64,000 nt of DNA from Lysobacterales bacterium (GTDB lineage: Bacteria; Pseudomonadota; Gammaproteobacteria; Xanthomonadales; Rhodanobacteraceae). This document shows positions 33,784 to 42,240 of the stretch, piece by piece. Both the position numbers and the translations under genes were made by a program. The notes beneath the pieces are model-generated. The model was not told the origin of the DNA. It saw nothing but the letters and a program-made list of their open reading frames with translations, and ran no database searches. Position 1 is the first letter of the stretch, and each line of letters begins with the position of its first letter. The stretch lies in assembly GCA_016721015.1 (NCBI GenBank), contig JADKJL010000008.1, positions 1 through 64,000 of the forward strand, read 5' to 3'.

Positions 33784-36132
33784 ATGACCGCATTGTCGAC
33801 ACAACCAGACGCACGCATCGATCGCCTGTATCAGCACTTGCCGGCGATCTACCGCATCCGCGACGCCGAGCAGGGTTATCCGCTGCAGGCGCTGCTGCGC
33901 ACGATCTCCGAACAGGTCAATCTGGTCGAAGACGATATCACCCACCTCTACGACAACTGGTTTATCGAGACCGCCGACGATTGGGCCGTGCCCTATATTG
34001 CCGATCTGCTCGGCTTTCGCCCGGCGACGACAGCGGGCACGCCGGCGCAAACCCTCGATGTTGAAGGTCGCGCGCTCAATCGGATCCTGGTTCCGCGTCG
34101 CGAGATTGCCAACCTGATCCGCAATCGTCGCCGCAAGGGCACCATCGCCCTGCTCGAAGACCTGTCCCGCGACGTCGCCGGCTGGCCGGCACGGGCGGTC
34201 GAATTCTTCAAGCTGCTCGATCGCGCGCAGCATCTGAATCATGCGCATTTCGATCGGCTCGGCACGCCATCGCTGCGCGATATGCAGGCGCTGGATCAGG
34301 TCGATACGCCGTTTGATCCGCTTGCGCATTGCGTGGATGTCCGGCGTGCCAATTCGCGCCATGTTCCCGGCGAACATCGCAATCGGTACAACATTCCCAA
34401 TGTGGGCGTCTTCGTCTGGCGCATGCGCAGCTATCCGGTAACGCGCACTCCCGCGTACTGCGTCGAAGAGGCTGGCGCGCACTGCTATACCTTCAGCGTG
34501 CTCGGCCAGGATGCGCCCCTGTTTCGACGACCGCAGCCGGAACCCGGACCAAACCACATCGCCGAAGAAGCGAATCTGCCGGTGCCTGTCCGTCGACAGG
34601 CGATGCAGGCGGTGCCGAGCGATTTCTACGGTGACGGTCGCAGCCTTGCGATCTGGGCCGAGCAGTGGGCCCGCCACGATCCGGCGCAGGCGCTGCCGGT
34701 CTCGGCGCTGATCGTCGCCGATCTTTCCGGCTGGAGTTACAAGCCTCTGCGCGGCAAGGTCGCGATCGATCCGCTGCTCGGGCGATTGATGTTTCCACCG
34801 ACGCAGTTGCCGAAGAAAGGCGTTCGCGTCAGCTACCGCTATGGATTTTCCGCCGACATGGGTGGTGGGGAATATCTGCGCACAATGAAGCGCTGGACGT
34901 CACGCGAGGAAATCTATGCGCCAATCAAGAACAACGGCAGCTACGACGAATGGCAGGAACAATGGCAAGGCCTCATCGCCAACGCCGATGTCGCAGCGCT
35001 CTACCGCGTCGGCGAAGCGGGCGCCGATGCTCTCCCGCCGCTGCCTCGAATCGCCGACGCCCTGCGCCAATGGCAGGAGGATGTACCTCGGCATGCGGTG
35101 ATTGAACTGGTCAACAGCGGCGTGTGGGTGGAGCCGCTGCACATCCGTCTGCGCCCGGGGCAAACGCTCAGCTTGCGTGCGGCAAATGGCGTGCGTCCGG
35201 TGATTCGCCTGATCGATTGGCAGACCGATTTGCCCGATGCTTTGACTGTCGAGCTGGATGTCGGCAGCCGCTTTGCCCTCGACGGCGTGATCGTGACCGG
35301 GCGGCCACTGCACGTATCGGCACCGCGCGACCCAACCACCTATGCCGCTGCTGCCGCGGCCACGCCGAACTGTGCGGCCGAAGTCCTGATCCGCCACTGC
35401 ACGCTGGTCCCCGGCTGGGGCATCGACTGCAACTGCGAACCGGAGCGGCCAGCCGAGCCCAGTCTCGAGCTGCACCAGATCAAGGCGCGCGTATGCATCG
35501 AGCACAGCATCATCGGCTCGATCCAGTTGCAGCAGGATGAAGTCGGCAGCGATCCGATCCCGCTGTTGATCGCGGACAGCATCGTTGACGCCGCCGACGG
35601 TGAACATGAAGCGATCGGCGCAGTCGGCGACGCGCTCGCGCATGCCGTGCTGACGATCAAACGCAGCACCGTGTTCGGGGTTGTCGAAGTGCATGCGCTC
35701 GAGCTGGCCGAAAACAGTCTGTTCAACGATTGCCTGGATGTCGCCAGACGGCAGATCGGCTGCATGCGCTTCTGCCACGTGCCGCGCCATTGCCGCACGC
35801 CGCGTCGTTACCGCTGCCAACCCGATCAGGTCGTCGCCGCGGTGCGCGATTTGCATTTGCCCGCTTCCGCTGCCGGCGATGCCGAAGCTGAACGCATCGC
35901 CAGTGAAATCCTGCGCGTGCGCCCTCGCTACGATGCGCGCCGCTACGGGCAACCGGGGTACGCACGGCTGAGTACACAGTGTGCCGAAGAGATAAAGCGC
36001 GGCGCTGACGACGAATCCGAAATGGGTGTCTATCACGATCTGTTCCAACCGCAACGCGAGGCCAATCTGCGCGCGCGCCTCGATGAATACACGCCGGCCG
36101 GCATGACGGTCGGACTCCTCTTTGCCGACTGA
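33784..36132 (+). CDS. eCIS tail protein with N-terminal phage tail domain
   Basis: The 782-residue protein begins with a tail-protein-I-like segment (IDRLYQHLPAIYRIRDAEQG, DDITHLYDNWFIETADDWAV, PYIADLLGFRP) that docks to the baseplate. The long remainder includes a parallel beta-helix-like stretch (SRFALDGVIVTGRPLHVS, VLIRHCTLVPGWGID, KARVCIEHSIIGSIQLQ) and a Cys-rich patch near the end. This matches the Pvc12-type protein that closes the baseplate and may hold receptor-binding parts. The following gene starts 18 bp after its stop. Confidence 0.86.
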   Translation: MTALSTQPDARIDRLYQHLPAIYRIRDAEQGYPLQALLRTISEQVNLVEDDITHLYDNWFIETADDWAVPYIADLLGFRPATTAGTPAQTLDVEGRALNRILVPRREIANLIRNRRRKGTIALLEDLSRDVAGWPARAVEFFKLLDRAQHLNHAHFDRLGTPSLRDMQALDQVDTPFDPLAHCVDVRRANSRHVPGEHRNRYNIPNVGVFVWRMRSYPVTRTPAYCVEEAGAHCYTFSVLGQDAPLFRRPQPEPGPNHIAEEANLPVPVRRQAMQAVPSDFYGDGRSLAIWAEQWARHDPAQALPVSALIVADLSGWSYKPLRGKVAIDPLLGRLMFPPTQLPKKGVRVSYRYGFSADMGGGEYLRTMKRWTSREEIYAPIKNNGSYDEWQEQWQGLIANADVAALYRVGEAGADALPPLPRIADALRQWQEDVPRHAVIELVNSGVWVEPLHIRLRPGQTLSLRAANGVRPVIRLIDWQTDLPDALTVELDVGSRFALDGVIVTGRPLHVSAPRDPTTYAAAAAATPNCAAEVLIRHCTLVPGWGIDCNCEPERPAEPSLELHQIKARVCIEHSIIGSIQLQQDEVGSDPIPLLIADSIVDAADGEHEAIGAVGDALAHAVLTIKRSTVFGVVEVHALELAENSLFNDCLDVARRQIGCMRFCHVPRHCRTPRRYRCQPDQVVAAVRDLHLPASAAGDAEAERIASEILRVRPRYDARRYGQPGYARLSTQCAEEIKRGADDESEMGVYHDLFQPQREANLRARLDEYTPAGMTVGLLFAD

Positions 36133-36150
36133 CTCGGAAAGGATGCAACC

Positions 36151-37779
36151 ATGAAAGGCGATTTCTCTCGGGTGACGTTTGATCCCCGCAACCATTTCAG
36201 CCAGGTGCTGCTGCAGCAAGGCCGCGTCACCCTGGATGCCGACCCCAACGAGCAGGGCGCGATCCTGCTGCACACCCTGCGCACCCTGGCGCGGGATCTG
36301 TTTGGGCCCTACGGCGGACCGGTGGACGGGCTGGGCTTCGGCCTCAGCGTTGATACGGCCGACGCGACGCCGGCCTTGATCGTCGGTGCCGGGCGCTACT
36401 ACGTCGACGGCATCCTCTGCGAATCCGACGGTTGCGATTACATCGATCAGCCTCACCATGTGCCGCGCGCCGCGGACGGCAACGCCGCCGGTGATGCTCT
36501 GCGCACCTGGCTCGACGATCGCGGCAACAGCGACGCGCTGTTCTGGATCTATCTGGATGTATGGGAGCGTCATGTCACCGCGATCGAGCATCCGTCGATC
36601 CGCGAAGTCGCCCTTGGCGGCCCCGACACTTGCAGCCGCGTCCAGGTCATCTGGCAGGTTCGAGCGCTGGAGCGCGCTCAGTTCGAGTCCGGTTTGAAGC
36701 AGCGCATTGAGTACAACGAGAAGCGTCTGAAGCAAACCCAGAGTGCCGTCGAGCGCGCACGTCTGGAAGCGTTGCTCACACGCCTGCGGGAAGGCATGGC
36801 ATTGTTGGAGGCCGACGTTTCCAAAGCATGCGCAGTGCCACTGTTGGCCCTTGGTCGTGACAATCTGCCGGAACTTGCCGCACGCATCGACCCCGGCCAG
36901 CGCCTCGACGACCCTTGCATCACCAGCCCCGAATCCGGCTATCGCGGTGCCGAGAATCATCTCTATCGGGTCGAGATTCATCAAGGCAACGCCAACGGCG
37001 CGAAGGCAACGTTCAAGTGGTCGCGCGACAACGGCAGTGTGGTGACGCGTTGGCTGGCCGCCGCCGGCGAGCGATTGACGGTCGCCAACAGTCGTGATTT
37101 CAGCGCAGGACAATGGGTTGAGTTGAGCAATGACGAGGATGATCTGCTTGGACGCGCAGGGCCGCTGTTCCGGATTGCCAGCGTGGATGCCGATCAGTTG
37201 ACGATCGAAGGCACGCCGGCGTGGCTGGTGGATGCGTCCAATCCAAAACTGCGTCGCTGGGATCAAGTCGCCCTGGGTGATGTTCAACTTGATGGCGGAG
37301 CGGTGCCAGTCGTCGAGAGCAGCGCCACCGATCCTGCCTGGATCGATCTTGAAGATGGCATCCAGATTCGCTTCGCCGCAGATTGCGAGTATCGAAGCGG
37401 CGATTACTGGTTGTTCCCCGCGCGCGTCGCCACCGGCAAAGTCGAATGGCCACTCGATGCCAGCGGCGATGCGCTGCCGCAGCCACCATCTGGCATCGAA
37501 CACCACTATGCGCCGCTGGGTTTTATCCGCCAATCCGACAATGGCGAGGGATTCGACTTGCAGAGCTGCGCATGTACGGTCTATCCGCTCAACAGCTGTG
37601 GGGCGTTTGCTGCGCGGATTACACCGAGAGAGCGTCCGCTGCCCCTGCCCGACGCTGCCCCAACCAAGCCGAAAACAACCGATCCGACGGTAGGAAGTGT
37701 GGGCAAACCCATCGGCGCCAAAGCCGCGCCCAAGCCAAACAAGAAACCCGTGGTCAAGAAACGCAACCCGCCCGCCTGA
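36151..37779 (+). CDS. DUF6519 eCIS protein with basic C-terminal tail
   Basis: The 542-residue protein starts MKGDFSRVTFDPRNHFSQVL, then LLQQGRVTLDADPNEQGAIL, the hallmark of the DUF6519 family that closes many eCIS operons. It has strand-rich middle segments (GAGRYYVDGILCESDGCDYI, ENHLYRVEIHQGNANGAKAT) and a disordered Lys/Pro-rich tail (about 500-542). It may be a peripheral baseplate or surface-contact component; the function is not established. A dedicated tail-fibre gene is not seen, so this or the preceding protein may do that job. No strong terminator follows. Confidence 0.85.
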   Translation: MKGDFSRVTFDPRNHFSQVLLQQGRVTLDADPNEQGAILLHTLRTLARDLFGPYGGPVDGLGFGLSVDTADATPALIVGAGRYYVDGILCESDGCDYIDQPHHVPRAADGNAAGDALRTWLDDRGNSDALFWIYLDVWERHVTAIEHPSIREVALGGPDTCSRVQVIWQVRALERAQFESGLKQRIEYNEKRLKQTQSAVERARLEALLTRLREGMALLEADVSKACAVPLLALGRDNLPELAARIDPGQRLDDPCITSPESGYRGAENHLYRVEIHQGNANGAKATFKWSRDNGSVVTRWLAAAGERLTVANSRDFSAGQWVELSNDEDDLLGRAGPLFRIASVDADQLTIEGTPAWLVDASNPKLRRWDQVALGDVQLDGGAVPVVESSATDPAWIDLEDGIQIRFAADCEYRSGDYWLFPARVATGKVEWPLDASGDALPQPPSGIEHHYAPLGFIRQSDNGEGFDLQSCACTVYPLNSCGAFAARITPRERPLPLPDAAPTKPKTTDPTVGSVGKPIGAKAAPKPNKKPVVKKRNPPA

Positions 37780-37883
37780 GCAAATATTTTCCTGGCTGAC
37801 GCTGCGGCACCGGCAACGGTATCGCAGCACGGGCACGGACGGGCACGCGCCCGCTGCTGACGCTCCAAAATGTCCCGCCGAGC

Positions 37884-38291
37884 TTAGAAAAATTCTTCAA
37901 TGCAGCGCACGAAGGTTTCGCGTTTGCGCGCAGGAATTCGCCGAAACGCGGCCAGCAGTCTCGTCTCGATTTGATCTTCGGCAAACGAGCCGGCTTCAAT
38001 CACCGGCGTTTCCTGCTCAGTCACGGCGACCGTGCCACGGCCCGTCGAGAGCCATTCGAAGGCGACCGAGCAGGCGACCGCCGTGCCAAGCAGATGCTCG
38101 ACCGTGGGAAACGTTCCTGCCTTCAGTTCCCATTGCGCCACGGCGCTCGGGGCCACCCCAAGTTTCCTGGCCAGAGCGGCCTGGGTCAACTGGGCCAACC
38201 GGCGTGCGTGTCGAATCCGGTTCGGTAGCGGTCCGTGGTAGGACTTGTCTGCGGCGCGACGCTTGGGCTCGTTCATGTCGATTCTCAGCAT
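37884..38291 (-). CDS. XRE-family (Cro/CI-type) transcriptional regulator flanking the eCIS
   Basis: The 135-residue protein has a helix-turn-helix at about 25-70 (NRIRHARRLAQLTQAALARK, LGVAPSAVAQWELKAGTFP) and a C-terminal helical tail (ETRLLAAFRRIPARKRETF). The start at 38291 (MLRID) or the second ATG at 38276 (MNEPKRR) are both possible. It is transcribed toward the eCIS end. Its upstream region holds two palindromes, and a decayed copy of its 5' end and operators lies on the far side of the eCIS. It is a good candidate for an autorepressor that also silences the sigma-54 activator. Confidence 0.88.
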   Translation of the reverse strand: MLRIDMNEPKRRAADKSYHGPLPNRIRHARRLAQLTQAALARKLGVAPSAVAQWELKAGTFPTVEHLLGTAVACSVAFEWLSTGRGTVAVTEQETPVIEAGSFAEDQIETRLLAAFRRIPARKRETFVRCIEEFF

Positions 38292-38455
38292 GACTTCACG
38301 ATTAAGTTTAACTGATCACAATTGCTTAGGTGCTCTTTCACGGATGTTCCAAACATGTTTGGATTGCGATTGTTGCTATTCGACCTAAGCAAAGCTTAGG
38401 GCAACCACGCAAACACGAGCTGGGTTTGCAACTTCCGCCGGCGCAGAATGCAATC
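38195..38455 (+). repeat. Downstream flank copy of the XRE start/operator region (imperfect direct repeat with 5595-5860)
   Basis: The segment covers the first codons of the XRE gene and its control region and aligns to 5595-5860 on the same strand. Homology runs from the GGCGTGCGTG stretch through AGGACTTGTCTGC and CACAATTGCTTAGG to CCTAAGC...GCTTAGG. The pair brackets the 32-kb eCIS. They may be the product of a duplication when the locus was inserted, or a relic of two related regulatory genes. Confidence 0.7.
38324..38400 (-). promoter_or_regulatory. Operator cluster of the XRE regulator
   Basis: Three elements lie upstream of the XRE gene: a half-site GCTTAGG (38324-38330), a perfect 16-bp palindrome TCCAAACATGTTTGGA (38348-38363), and a 7-3-7 palindrome CCTAAGC-AAA-GCTTAGG (38384-38400). 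The region from 38400 to 38753 shows no further gene. Autoregulation is inferred from the position of the sites. Confidence 0.55.
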
Positions 38456-38753
38456 GTTGTTGGTTTACACGCTTTGCGGCTGGGAGAACTGAACAACTAC
38501 TCGGGGTTGCTGGTCACGGCTTCAATTCGTTGGAGACAGGCGGTCGAATAGTCCAACCGCGAGCGCAATTGAATCCTTCACTCGCCTGTGCAGTGATTTC
38601 GAGCTGCAGGAGGCTGCGCGCAGACGCAAGCGAGGCAGAAGCCGCTCCGCAAACTGGAGGCACCCCGCGACGAATGCAGCCGTAGATGCGCATTCGCGCA
38701 CAATTTCACGTAACAAGGCTCATGCATTGAACCCACACCATTGGAGATAGTCC

Positions 38754-40154
38754 ATGCCCTGTCGAAACCCGCACCACCATGACGATGGCCCCACCGCGTG
38801 CCGCCCGACCAATGCGGTTTTGCGCAGCATCAAGCGCGAGATCAAGAATGCACGCGCACTGTCGGCCGCAGACGTGCGTCTGGCAGCCAACATGGGCTTG
38901 ATCTCCGTTGATTTGCCGCGGCGCACCGGGTTCAATGATGGTGTTTTCTATCCGGCAAATGCGATCAATCTGAACCGTGCGCCGGCGGATCGACCGTTGC
39001 GTGCTGCGCGCATGGAACGCGCGGACGCGAGCAAGAAAGCGGCAAAACGAAAGTTGCACGCCATCGCCTTGCTGGTCGATTTTCACGACAACAAGGGCAC
39101 CCGGCCCGCGGCTGATTTCGCGAAGATGTTGTTCGACAAATCCAACCCAGCCTCGATGACCAACATCTACAAGGACATGTCCTACGGCATGCTCGACGTA
39201 AGTGGCGAGGTGGCTGGCTGGCTGCGCATGCCAAAGGCTTACAGCTTCTACACGAACGGTGAAAGTGGCACGGGAGACAACTATCCGAAGAACACCCCGG
39301 GCCTTCTGTTCGATGCGCTGACGGAATTCTGCAAGAACGACAATCTAAAGCGATTCGACCTTGACGGGGACGGCTTTGTGGACGGCATCTTCCTTATTCA
39401 TGCCGGAGGTGGCGCCGAAGCCGAGCCCAATCCGGCGACGCGCAAGGAAATGATCTGGTCGCACAAGTGGACCTTGCCGCAGGCCTTCGTCAACAAGGGT
39501 ATTCGGGTGTTTGCGTACTCCACCGAACCCGAGGACGGCAGGGTCGGAGTTTTCTCCCATGAATTTGGCCATGTGCTCGGACTCCCGGATCTGTACGACA
39601 CCTCCTACCGATCGGAAGGCGTGGGCGATTGGTGTCTCATGGGTGGCGGTTCATGGGGCGGCGCTGGCCTCAGTCCGACACGCATGAGTTGTTGGTGCCT
39701 GAGCAAGCTGGGCTGGATCAAGCCACGCAAGGCGAAGTCGGCGCTGTATACGCTGGACACACTCGAGAATGATGCCGATGCCTGTCTGTGGGCATGGACC
39801 GCTGGGAAATCGGGGCCGGAATATTTTCTCATCGAAAATCGCCAGGCCAGCGGGCGGGACAAATCCTTGCCGGGCTCCGGTCTGGCGATTTGGCACATCA
39901 ATGAAAATCAGTCGGACAACACCAATCCGCTTTCCTACAAGGTGGGCTTGGTGCAAGCCGATGGAATGCGGGACCTGGAGCGTGCGGCAAACAGGGGAGA
40001 TGCGGGCGATGTATTTCCGGGCACGGCCGGGGTGAAGCGCATAGACGATGCAACCACGCCATCGACCGCCGCGCAGAACGGTCTGCCGAGCAAGGTTGCC
40101 TTCAGCGCGATGTCGGTGAGTGCCGGCAAGGCAAAGGTTCGCGTCAAGGTTTAG
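38754..40154 (+). CDS. M6-family (immune-inhibitor-A-like) metalloprotease, no signal peptide seen
   Basis: The 466-residue protein has the M6 zinc site HEFGHVLGLPD (269-279: H269, E270, H273 and the third-ligand Asp) and the following DLYDTSY and GVGDWCLMGGGSWGG that mark the family. GGAG precedes the ATG by 7 nt. The N-terminus (MPCRNPHHHDDGPTACRPTN) is polar and lacks the hydrophobic stretch of a signal peptide, although M6 enzymes are normally exported. It lies about 1 kb past the last eCIS gene, on the same strand. Loading into the eCIS is one explanation; a missed upstream start is unlikely because no hydrophobic segment precedes it in frame. Confidence 0.88.
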   Translation: MPCRNPHHHDDGPTACRPTNAVLRSIKREIKNARALSAADVRLAANMGLISVDLPRRTGFNDGVFYPANAINLNRAPADRPLRAARMERADASKKAAKRKLHAIALLVDFHDNKGTRPAADFAKMLFDKSNPASMTNIYKDMSYGMLDVSGEVAGWLRMPKAYSFYTNGESGTGDNYPKNTPGLLFDALTEFCKNDNLKRFDLDGDGFVDGIFLIHAGGGAEAEPNPATRKEMIWSHKWTLPQAFVNKGIRVFAYSTEPEDGRVGVFSHEFGHVLGLPDLYDTSYRSEGVGDWCLMGGGSWGGAGLSPTRMSCWCLSKLGWIKPRKAKSALYTLDTLENDADACLWAWTAGKSGPEYFLIENRQASGRDKSLPGSGLAIWHINENQSDNTNPLSYKVGLVQADGMRDLERAANRGDAGDVFPGTAGVKRIDDATTPSTAAQNGLPSKVAFSAMSVSAGKAKVRVKV

Positions 40155-40219
40155 TCGAGGGATTGACTACCCCGCAAGGACGGTCATGGTTTCTCATTGG
40201 CCCCGATTGCCCGACGATT

Positions 40220-40245
40220 GCAGCCGTCCGCGTAGAGGCGGCTGC
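40220..40245 (+). terminator. Weak hairpin between convergent genes, possible terminator
   Basis: GCAGCCG (40220-40226) pairs with CGGCTGC (40239-40245), with two further pairs inside. It lies between the M6 gene and the convergent small gene. No T-tract follows, so Rho-independent termination is doubtful. Confidence 0.3.
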
Positions 40246-40308
40246 ATCTCCCTGACCACGTCACAGTTCACCAAAGGATTGGCATTGGAAGTGGCTGATC
40301 CAACGTGA

Positions 40309-40593
40309 TCAGGGAACCGCGGTGATCGCCTGGACAACGGTACGCTCTCCTCGCGGCCCCCCCAGCACGGTCAATTCGATGTCGACCGTTTGTCCGGGTT
40401 CAATGACGGGTTGTTCGTGCGCGAACGCCTTGATCGACGAGCCGACTTTCGGCTTCAGGAAATCCTCATCCGCTGAGGCCGAATCATTGCGCAGAACCTG
40501 CAAATCAAGTTCGCCACCGTAACCATCGGCAGCGGGGGCATAGGCATTGAGTACCGCGCGCACTCGTGTGCGGTTTGGGCGCATTCCAGCCAT
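40309..40593 (-). CDS. Small hypothetical protein
   Basis: Started at ATG 40593 (GAGGA 8 nt before it; a GTG at 40599 is closer than usual), the protein has 94 residues. It has a strand-rich pattern (RVRAVLNAYAPAADGYGGEL, DLQVLRNDSAS, EPGQTVDIELTVLGGPRGER, TVVQAITAVP) suggesting a small beta domain. It converges on the M6 protease gene. No family is recognised. A role as inhibitor of the protease is possible only by position. Confidence 0.55.
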   Translation of the reverse strand: MAGMRPNRTRVRAVLNAYAPAADGYGGELDLQVLRNDSASADEDFLKPKVGSSIKAFAHEQPVIEPGQTVDIELTVLGGPRGERTVVQAITAVP

Positions 40594-40739
40594 CGTCACT
40601 GTCCTCGATCAGGGAAACGCCGCGTTTCCGGTGTGAATCCGATATCGGCAGGCCGAGTTTGCGCGTCGAATGTGGCCGAAGTCGAATTCACCTCCCAGGC
40701 TGGCGTCAACGCCCTTCGCCCTTCGCCCTTCGCTCTCCA

Positions 40740-40823
40740 CTCGATGCTCGATGCTCGATGCTCGATGCTCGATGCTCGATGCTCGATGCTCGATGCTCGA
40801 TGCTCGATGCTCGATGCTCGATG
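40740..40823 (+). repeat. Heptamer tandem repeat, 12 perfect copies of CTCGATG
   Basis: Twelve uninterrupted copies of CTCGATG occupy 84 bp, directly after three copies of GCCCTTC (40711-40731). No gene is recognised across the array, which lies about 245 bp upstream of the lipoate ligase operon. The unit length is not a multiple of three, so it reads in all frames and could vary by slippage. The rest of 40600-41068 shows no gene I can support. Confidence 0.95.
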
Positions 40824-41068
40824 CGCGGTCTTCGCCAGGATAGCCCGTGCAATCGATGATCATGGATGACGTGGTTACCGGTGTCGGATTGGCGGATTTG
40901 CGCTGTATCATTCGAGCAGACGTGACTTGGGTTTCTCTGTTTCGCACTCTCATCCCGTTGCCCATCCGAGGCCGATTCTCTTCCGTTTCATTTCGAGGCG
41001 ATCGGTCGATAGGAAAGGCGCGATCGAATCCGCACGATCAATGCATGCATGTTGAGGGACTGGACCGA

Positions 41069-41359
41069 ATGCACGGCGAATACAAGATTCCTGGTGGCAA
41101 GCTCGTGGTGGTCGATCTGAGCGAAGTGGACGGACGCCTCGCAGACGTGCGCGTCAGCGGCGATTTCTTCATCGAGCCCGACGCGGCGCTCGATGCCATC
41201 GATGCGGCACTGGACGGGCTCACGATCGACACCCCGCAAGCGGAACTGACGCTTGCGATCGAGGTTGCGCTGGGCGACGCGGTCAGCCTTTACGGAATCA
41301 CGGCGGAAGGCGTCGCGGTTGCGGTTCGGCGGGCGATCAATGCGGGGACGCAAGCATGA
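41069..41359 (+). CDS. Lipoate-protein ligase accessory subunit (LplB-like, C-terminal domain)
   Basis: The 96-residue protein (MHGEYKIPGGKLVVVDLSEV, RVSGDFFIEPDAALDAIDA) matches the small accessory domain that in many organisms is separate from, and required by, the lipoate ligase catalytic domain. The ATG at 41069 is preceded by GAGGG at a spacing of 10; an upstream ATG at 41045 is less well placed. It overlaps the catalytic gene by 4 nt, so the two form a bipartite ligase that attaches lipoate to E2/H-protein domains. Confidence 0.8.
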   Translation: MHGEYKIPGGKLVVVDLSEVDGRLADVRVSGDFFIEPDAALDAIDAALDGLTIDTPQAELTLAIEVALGDAVSLYGITAEGVAVAVRRAINAGTQA

Positions 41360-42132
41360 GCCGAACATCGTGGCACGAGCATGATTGGCAGCTGATCCAT
41401 GTCGGCGCGCAGTCGCCAAGCATGCACATGGCGCTGGACGAGGTGCTGACCACCGAAGTCTCGTGTGGGCGACGCAAGCCGACGCTGCGCGTCTGGGAGT
41501 GGGCGGATTCGGCGGTCGTGATCGGCCGCCACCAGTCGCTGCGCAATGAAGTCGACAGCGATGCGGCACGGCGCCATGGCATCGAGGTGGTTCGCCGGAT
41601 CAGTGGTGGCGGGGCAATGTTCATCGAACCAGGCAATACGATCACGTATTCGATTTGCGCACCGCTGTCGCTGGTGGCCGGATTGTCATTCCAGGAGTCT
41701 TACCAGCTGATGGATAGTTGGGTGATCGACGCCCTGGCCGTGCTCGGCATCCATGCCAGCTACCAGCCGCTCAATGACATCACCTCGCCGGCCGGAAAGA
41801 TCGCTGGCGCCGCGCAGACCCGTCGCGGCTCCGCCGTGCTGCATCACGTGACCATGGCCTACGACATCGACAGCACGAAGATGCTCGAAGTGTTGCGCAT
41901 CGGGCGTGAAAAGCTGTCCGACAAGGGCACAGTCAGTGCCGCGAAACGAGTCGACCCCTTGCGCAGCCAGACCGGCTTGCCCAGGGAGACAATCATCAAG
42001 CGCATGATCGAGACGTTTCGCCTCAAATATGGCCTGAGCGATGATCGCTTGACTGAAAATGAATTGACGCTTGCCGAACAGCTGGTCCGCGAAAAATTCG
42101 CCCTGCCGGAGTGGACTGGGGCGGTGCCATAG
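41356..42132 (+). CDS. lplA: Lipoate-protein ligase A, catalytic subunit
   Basis: The 258-residue protein has the biotin/lipoate ligase core: RRISGGGAMF (about 76-85), the lipoyl-AMP contact loop with the conserved Lys in SPAGKIAGAAQTRRG (K about 144), and a C-terminal helical part. It activates lipoate with ATP and transfers it to apo-proteins of 2-oxoacid dehydrogenases and the glycine cleavage system. The ATG overlaps the accessory-domain gene stop (ATGA). Length fits a catalytic subunit that lacks the fused C-terminal domain. Confidence 0.9.
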   Translation: MSRTSWHEHDWQLIHVGAQSPSMHMALDEVLTTEVSCGRRKPTLRVWEWADSAVVIGRHQSLRNEVDSDAARRHGIEVVRRISGGGAMFIEPGNTITYSICAPLSLVAGLSFQESYQLMDSWVIDALAVLGIHASYQPLNDITSPAGKIAGAAQTRRGSAVLHHVTMAYDIDSTKMLEVLRIGREKLSDKGTVSAAKRVDPLRSQTGLPRETIIKRMIETFRLKYGLSDDRLTENELTLAEQLVREKFALPEWTGAVP

Positions 42133-42240
42133 CGAAGCGCTATCCGTTCGGTGCGGACAATCGGTCAAAGCGGAAGCACCCGCACGGAGACTTCGCCGAG
42201 CACGCAAATCATCACAGCGCGGATTGGCCCCATCCAAGGG

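Noticed and set aside
7648..37779. Prophage or type VI secretion system
   Set aside because: No capsid, terminase, portal or lysis genes for a phage; no TssJ, TssL, TssM, TssK or ClpV for a T6SS. DUF4255, AAA+ ATPase, DUF4157 and DUF6519 point to eCIS.
34900..37836. 978-codon minus-strand frame over the last eCIS genes
   Set aside because: Spans two plus-strand genes with recognised families and their start signals; no domain is seen in it.
40740..40823. Heptamer array as part of a coding region
   Set aside because: Frames through it (repeats of LDARCSM) have no start signal or family, and the downstream gene begins well after it.
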